Shown here piece after piece: positions 59,227-64,000 of a stretch of DNA of 64,000 nt. Position numbers and translations under genes: made by a program. The notes below the pieces were generated by a model that saw only the letters and a program-made list of their open reading frames with translations, had not been told where the DNA came from and made no database searches. Source of the stretch: CATOSD01 sp965203135 (GTDB taxonomy: Bacteria > Chloroflexota > Dehalococcoidia > Lucifugimonadales > CATOSD01); NCBI GenBank assembly GCA_965203135.1, contig CBDBBO010000001.1, forward strand, positions 1 through 64,000, given 5' to 3'. Position 1 is the stretch's first letter. Every line of letters starts with the position of its first letter.

Positions 59227-60420
59227 CTACTCGTCCGTAGCGCGGGCGGCGGGCAGGTAGTCGGCCCCAGTGAAGTCCGCGAACCGGTCGGGCAAGAACT
59301 CCGCCATGTCAGAGACGACCCGCGTCGTTCCACGGACGACGTAGTCCGCGACGATGCGGCCCGTTGCTGGCCCCAGGTGTATGCCCTTGGTCGCATGGCC
59401 CGTGGCCAGCAGCACGTTTTCGATGCCTGGAACGGGACCGATCATCGGCCTGCCATCCGGGCTGAGCGGGCGGGAACCGGCTAGCTGCTGGACCAACTCC
59501 GCGCGCTCCAGGTCCGGGAATACGTCCACGGCTCGCTGAAGCAGCTCCAGCCGTGCGGACTCGGTGGGCCGGCGGTCGAACTCCTCGCCCAGGAACAGTT
59601 CCCTCCGGTCGTAGTCGCGCCCGCCCGTGCTGCCCACGCTGGTGAATCCGTCCATCCGGCTGATCATGTGGCCGCGCCTGGGCGAGCTGATGAGCACCGG
59701 GAGCGGCTCGCCGGAATAGCTCAGCAACAGCCGCTCGCCCTTCATGGGACGGACGGGGACCGGGAATCCCAGCCAGGGAGTGAACGCCCGGCTCCAGGTG
59801 CCCGCGGCCACTACCACGGCGCCGCAGCGTATGTCCTCTGATGCGGTCTTCACGCCTGCGATAGCGGAGCCGTTCTTGATGAGGCCGGTCACCTCGCGGT
59901 ACAGCATGTCGGCACCCTTTAGCTCCGCGCCGCGCGCCAGCGCCAGGTTGAGCCGGTAGCTGTCGAGCTGCGCCGACTCGTCCTCGTAGACGGCGCCCAC
60001 GACTGAGGGCGAGAGGCGCGGTTCGATGGCGTGGACCTCATGGGCGTCGATCCAGCGCATTTCCACGTGAGGCTGCTGCCAGGACATGAAGCTCCTGATG
60101 AGGTCGGCCTCCTCATCGTCCAGCGCCAGCCGGAGGGACGGGCGACGCTGGTAGAGCAGGTCCATGCCCGTCGCGTCTTCCAGCTCGGGGACCAGCCGCT
60201 TGAACTCGTCGAAGGAGGCGCGGGCGAGCTCAAAGGAGGGCCCTGGCGAGAACTCCGCGCCCAGAAGGCCCAGCGACCCGGTGGCGTGCGCGGAGGCGCC
60301 GCTGCCGATGGCCTCCCGCTCCAGCACTGTCACGCTGAGGCCTTCCTTGGCGAGGTAGTACGCGACCGAGCAGCCGACCACGCCGGCGCCGATCACGACC
60401 ACGTCCGGGCTACTGTTCAT
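59227..60420 (-). CDS. FAD-dependent amino-acid/glycine oxidase-like enzyme
   Basis: A 397-residue DAO-family flavoprotein: VVVIGAGVVGCSVAYYLAKEG, the block SGASAHATGSLGLLG, and the C-terminal RPMIGPVPGIENVLLATGHA. Homologues oxidise glycine, sarcosine, D-amino acids or hydantoin-derived amines. It is the last gene downstream of the hydantoinase pair, 12 bp after hyuB, which suggests oxidation of amines released by ring opening. Confidence 0.82.
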   Translation of the reverse strand: MNSSPDVVVIGAGVVGCSVAYYLAKEGLSVTVLEREAIGSGASAHATGSLGLLGAEFSPGPSFELARASFDEFKRLVPELEDATGMDLLYQRRPSLRLALDDEEADLIRSFMSWQQPHVEMRWIDAHEVHAIEPRLSPSVVGAVYEDESAQLDSYRLNLALARGAELKGADMLYREVTGLIKNGSAIAGVKTASEDIRCGAVVVAAGTWSRAFTPWLGFPVPVRPMKGERLLLSYSGEPLPVLISSPRRGHMISRMDGFTSVGSTGGRDYDRRELFLGEEFDRRPTESARLELLQRAVDVFPDLERAELVQQLAGSRPLSPDGRPMIGPVPGIENVLLATGHATKGIHLGPATGRIVADYVVRGTTRVVSDMAEFLPDRFADFTGADYLPAARATDE

Positions 60421-60432
60421 GTGCCTGCCTTC

Positions 60433-62283
60433 CTATCGCGGCATGTTGCGCTCGATCCAGCGCCGCTCCTCTTCCTCGTCGTCGAAGTAGAAGAAACGGT
60501 GGAACAGCCTGGGCTGCTCCCGCACCCGCCGCAGGTCCTTCCGAAGTGCGAGGGTGCCGGGGCCGTCCGCTTTCAGCGTGATCGGGTCGATTGCGACGCC
60601 GTACTCCGTGCGCGCCGACTCCAGCGACACGAAGCCGCCGCGCACGTCCCTCTCGACCAGGGAAATCTCGCGTTCGAGCGGATCGCCCCAGCCGCCGCCT
60701 CCGGCGGTGTGGATTCGCACGAGGTCGCCGGCCTGCCACGGGTTGTCGTCCGAAAAGGGAGGGACCTCACGTTCGTCCGTGCATCCCGGATTCAGGACCA
60801 CCCTGGACGTGCCGCCCGCCTTGCCTCCGGCGACGCCCCAGGCGGGGAAGCGGTTGTTCTCCACCCGCAGCCCGAAGGCGCCCTCCGGCGCCAGCAGCCG
60901 CACGTCCCGGATGATGCCGCAGCCGCCGCGGTACTTGCCCGGCCCGCCGGAATCGGGGTTGATGGCGTAACGCTCCATTCTCAGCGGATACTCCACGTCC
61001 ATGAACTCGGCCGGGTAGTTCTCGTTGTGGCGGGCGTACACGGCGTCGATTCCGTCCGCGCCCGTCCTGGCGCCGTGTCCCACCGCGATGCCGTCGCTGC
61101 ACAGCAGCCACTCGCCCGTCTCGGGGTCGATCATCCGCCAGTAAGCGATGACGTAGACCGCCATCGCCGCCATGGCGTCGCCGCCGCTGGCTTTGGCCAC
61201 CACGGCGCGGACGGCGTTCTTCAGCTTGGTGAAGGTGTGGGCGCGGCAGCCGAGCGCGGCGGGCCACTGCGGTTGCAGTATGCTGCCGGGGCGCAGCTTC
61301 ACCTCGTCCACCGCCGCAAGCAGCCCCTGATTCATCGTCAGCGACGGGTCGTACTGGTGGAAGTGCTGGCCGAAGTACGCGCCGATGGTGCCGTCGCTTG
61401 CCATGAAATTGATCGAGCCGGGGGCCTGATCGTCGCTGCCGGTGGCGTCCAGGGTGATGCGGTCGCCCTTCCGGCTCAACTCCAGGTGGAATGAGTGCCA
61501 CTCGCTTCCCACACCGTCGGTGTCCATGTAGTCGCTGGTCGAGAACCTGCCCTGCGGGATCGTTTCGAGCGCCTTGCGGCGAACGAACTCGGACGTCTCT
61601 CGCTGGTCCTGCCTGATGGCCGCAAGCGTCGTCGCCTTGCCGAACCGCGCAAACATCTCCAGCACGCGCTCCTCCGCGCGCTGCGCCGCCGACATCAGCG
61701 CGCGGGTGTCGCCCTCCAGCAGGTCGGGGTAGCGTGAGTTGCGCAGGATAATGCGGTACGCCTCGTCGTTCAGCTTGCCGCGCTCGATTATCCTGATGGG
61801 CGGCACCAGCGTGCCGTCATGGAATATCTCCGTGTTTGCCGGCCCGATGCTGCCCGGACGCGAGCCGCCAAGGTCCCAGAAGTGGGCGAAGGAGTGGCAG
61901 TAGGCCACAAGCTCGCCCTCGAAAAAGACGGGCGAGATGAACACCATGTCGGGCGTGTGGCTGATGCTGCCGCGCGAGATGTACGGATCGTTGTACCAGT
62001 ATACGTCCCCGGCCCGCATCGTTTCCGGCGGGTAGAACTCCCAAACGCAACCGAGTATGTCGCTGCCCATCGTCTCGCCGTAGATCTCTTGACCCTGGCT
62101 GTCCAGGAAGCTGACCGTGTAGTCCTTCTTCTCGCGTATGAACGCGGACATGGCCGTGCGCTCGATTATCAGCTCGCACTCCAGCCGCGCCGAACGCAGC
62201 GAGCCCCGGATAAGCTGGAGCGTAATCGGGTCCACCGGAGTACCCCTGTCGGCGAAGCCGCCTCTGTCTGCGTCTTTCTGCAT
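60433..62283 (-). CDS. N-methylhydantoinase/oxoprolinase B subunit
   Basis: A 616-residue HyuB-type protein: VDPITLQLIRGSLRSARLECE at the N-terminus, the block PVFFEGELVAYCHSFAHFWDLG, a Gly-rich SGGPGKYRGGCGI and IHTAGGGGWGDPLERE near the C-terminus. With HyuA it hydrolyses hydantoins or 5-oxoproline in an ATP-dependent way. The ATG at 62283 starts after the HyuA stop by 16 bp. An upstream frame extension is Arg/Ser rich and overlaps HyuA, so it is rejected. Confidence 0.88.
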   Translation of the reverse strand: MQKDADRGGFADRGTPVDPITLQLIRGSLRSARLECELIIERTAMSAFIREKKDYTVSFLDSQGQEIYGETMGSDILGCVWEFYPPETMRAGDVYWYNDPYISRGSISHTPDMVFISPVFFEGELVAYCHSFAHFWDLGGSRPGSIGPANTEIFHDGTLVPPIRIIERGKLNDEAYRIILRNSRYPDLLEGDTRALMSAAQRAEERVLEMFARFGKATTLAAIRQDQRETSEFVRRKALETIPQGRFSTSDYMDTDGVGSEWHSFHLELSRKGDRITLDATGSDDQAPGSINFMASDGTIGAYFGQHFHQYDPSLTMNQGLLAAVDEVKLRPGSILQPQWPAALGCRAHTFTKLKNAVRAVVAKASGGDAMAAMAVYVIAYWRMIDPETGEWLLCSDGIAVGHGARTGADGIDAVYARHNENYPAEFMDVEYPLRMERYAINPDSGGPGKYRGGCGIIRDVRLLAPEGAFGLRVENNRFPAWGVAGGKAGGTSRVVLNPGCTDEREVPPFSDDNPWQAGDLVRIHTAGGGGWGDPLEREISLVERDVRGGFVSLESARTEYGVAIDPITLKADGPGTLALRKDLRRVREQPRLFHRFFYFDDEEEERRWIERNMPR

Positions 62284-62299
62284 GGATGGCCTCTCCCGC

Positions 62300-64000
62300 T
62301 TAAGCCCGTCGCATGATGCAGTTGCCGTAGTCGTCGATCCTACCCCGCCAGCCCGGATCGATGACGACCGTGGAATCGACGTTCTCGAGGATCGCCGGAC
62401 CGTCGATGGCCGAACCCGGCGACAGTCTGGCGCGGTCGAAGATGTCGCAGCGCACGAACCCACCGGCGTCCTCGAAGTAAACGTCGCGCCGCCCCATGAG
62501 GGCGTCGGTGGGTGCGCCGAGGTCGCCGGAGAGACGCGCCATCCTCACCGAGTCCAGGTGTCCGAACGCGGTCACTCGCAGCGTCACTATCTCCACAGGC
62601 TGGTCCAGCGAGAACCCGAACAGACGCCGGTGCTCCGCGTGGAAACGCTCGATGGTCGCATCCAGTGCCGCACGATCGACGGCTCTGCCCGCGAACTCCA
62701 CCGTCACCTCGAAACCCTGGTGGGCGTAGCGCAGGTCCGCCGACCGCGTAAGCTCCCGCCGGTCTGCGGGAACGGACTCGGCGTCCAGCCAGCGCACGGC
62801 CTCGCCCTCCAGGTCGCCGTACATCCGCTCCATCGCCGCGGCGTCGTAGCTGGGCGCTTTCTGCACCGAGGTCCTGGCGTAGTCGTTCTTGAAGTCGGCC
62901 ACCAGCAGCCCGTAGGCGGAGGCGACGCCCGGACTCGGCGGCGCGATGACGGTGTCCATGTCAAGCAGCCGCGCCACGCCGATGGAGTGCATCGGCCCCG
63001 CGCCGCCGAACGCCACCAGCGCGAAGTCGCGGGGATCGTGGCCGCGCTCCACGCTGACGTTGCGGATTGCGCCCATCATGTTGTAGTTCACGATCTGCAG
63101 TATGCCGTGCGCCGCGCGGTGCAGATCCAGCCCCAGCGGCGTGGCGATCTTCTCTCGTATGGCCGCCTTGGCCGCGTCCACGTCCAGCGTCAGCGCGCCG
63201 CCCGCGATGGTGTCGTCGATGCGGCCCAGCACCAGGTTGGCGTCCGTGACCGTAGGCTCCGTGCCGCCCAGCCCGTAGCACACCGGGCCGGGCGCGGCCC
63301 CCGCGCTGCGCGGGCCCACGCTCAGGTTGCCCGCCGCCGTCAGCCAGGCGATGCTGCCTCCGCCCGCGCCGATGGTGGCGATGTCCAGCATCGGAAGCTG
63401 CACCGGCCAGTCGCCCAGCCTGCCGTTCAGCGTCACGGTGGGCGTGCGCCTGCTGACCAGCGACACGTCCGTGCTTGTGCCGCCCATGTCGAACGAGATG
63501 CAGTCCTCGACGCCGGTGCTCCGCGCCACGTCGATGGCGGACATCACCCCCGCCGCCGGGCCGGACAGCGCGGTGTACACCGGCTGCCGTATGGCCGTGT
63601 CCGCGCCGATCACGCCGCCGTTGGACTTCATGATGAGCAGCGGCGCCTCGACTCCGAGCGACCGCAGGTCACTGTCCAGGTTCTCGATGTAGCCGCTGAC
63701 GCGCGGCATGACGTAGGCGTTGAGCACGGTGGTGATCGTCCGCTCGTACTCGCGGAACACCGGCAGCACCTCGGACGACAGCGACAGGTGCGCGTCCGGC
63801 AGGCCCTCCAGCACCAGCTCCCGCGCGCGGTGCTCGTGGGCCGGATTCGCGTAGGAGTGGTTCAGCGAGACCGCGACCGACTCGATGCCCTCCGACCGGA
63901 AGCGCTCCGTGGCCGAACGAACGGTGCCCTCGTCGAGGTCCGACAACACCGAGCCGTCGAACGCGGTGCGCCCCGGCACTTCCAGGACGCGCTCGGGCGG
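62300..64000 (-). CDS. N-methylhydantoinase/oxoprolinase A subunit (5' end outside window)
   Basis: This 567-codon segment is the C-terminal four-fifths of a HyuA protein. It shows SLNHSYANPAHEHRARELV, the ATPase-like blocks FDMGGTSTDVSLV and GAGGGSIAWL, and VAFGGAGPMHSIGVARLLD. The frame is open to the window edge, and the N-terminal phosphate-binding part, about 120 residues, is missing. It pairs with the adjacent B subunit. Confidence 0.9.
   Translation of the reverse strand, partial: PPERVLEVPGRTAFDGSVLSDLDEGTVRSATERFRSEGIESVAVSLNHSYANPAHEHRARELVLEGLPDAHLSLSSEVLPVFREYERTITTVLNAYVMPRVSGYIENLDSDLRSLGVEAPLLIMKSNGGVIGADTAIRQPVYTALSGPAAGVMSAIDVARSTGVEDCISFDMGGTSTDVSLVSRRTPTVTLNGRLGDWPVQLPMLDIATIGAGGGSIAWLTAAGNLSVGPRSAGAAPGPVCYGLGGTEPTVTDANLVLGRIDDTIAGGALTLDVDAAKAAIREKIATPLGLDLHRAAHGILQIVNYNMMGAIRNVSVERGHDPRDFALVAFGGAGPMHSIGVARLLDMDTVIAPPSPGVASAYGLLVADFKNDYARTSVQKAPSYDAAAMERMYGDLEGEAVRWLDAESVPADRRELTRSADLRYAHQGFEVTVEFAGRAVDRAALDATIERFHAEHRRLFGFSLDQPVEIVTLRVTAFGHLDSVRMARLSGDLGAPTDALMGRRDVYFEDAGGFVRCDIFDRARLSPGSAIDGPAILENVDSTVVIDPGWRGRIDDYGNCIMRRA

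Overview
The window is a GC-rich bacterial chromosome segment of 64 kb with dense gene packing, many short gene overlaps and frequent GTG/TTG starts. The gene content suggests a Chloroflexota lineage near Dehalococcoidia/SAR202. The clues are an 11-gene complex I operon without nuoEFG, several class III CoA-transferases, methyl/C1 and FAD-oxidase catabolic genes, hydantoinase genes and Pro-Thr linker surface proteins. That placement is an inference from gene content; no rRNA or tRNA gene was seen.

Layout. 1-707: right-hand part of an IS5-type element, minus strand. 749-4810: small membrane/coiled-coil proteins, a TPP-binding decarboxylase beta-type subunit, a PHP phosphoesterase and a 2-hydroxyacid dehydrogenase. 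4976-10606: four class III CoA-transferases arranged as two short/long pairs around a cupin. 10607-14555: repeat-rich, mobile-element-affected stretch with an XRE-NYN fusion protein, a second IS5-type element inserted between its ribosome-binding site and its start codon, and a pRiA4b ORF-3-like protein. 14587-26371: PIG-L deacetylase and the nuoABCDHIJKLMN operon (minus strand), with a VOC protein gene and a small membrane ORF inside it. 26738-30385: a large repeat-domain surface protein split by an intact copy of the first IS. 30473-32506: membrane-bound CCG-domain Fe-S oxidoreductase, probably a quinone-linked partner of the respiratory chain. 32571-35196: zeta-type toxin pair and an AT-richer restriction-modification island.

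35632-38813: zinc-ribbon protein, aldehyde dehydrogenase, lipoyl synthase and two tiny desulforedoxin-like proteins. 38894-49071: minus-strand catabolic block with SDR, sarcosine-oxidase-like enzyme, alpha/beta hydrolase, GcvT-like protein, MTHFR-like protein, cytosolic RdhA-like Fe-S protein and a frameshifted FAD-GcvT dehydrogenase. This looks like a tetrahydrofolate-linked demethylation module. 49174-49296: a 123-bp MITE-like element. 49484-64000: Cache-domain lipoprotein, PfkB-like and PTE-like enzymes, two S9 peptidases, a phosphatase/YCII pair, a DUF2269-type membrane protein, a cupin-SDR pair, and a FAD oxidase with hydantoinase B and A genes. The last gene runs off the window.

Electrons from amine, acyl-CoA and C1 oxidation plausibly enter the quinone pool through the Fe-S oxidoreductase and a ferredoxin-type complex I. 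The most notable observations are the paired CoA-transferases with alternating Asp and Gln at the catalytic position, the RdhA-like protein in a C1 cluster, the two precisely definable IS insertions that disrupt genes, the XRE-NYN fusion, and the restriction-modification island.
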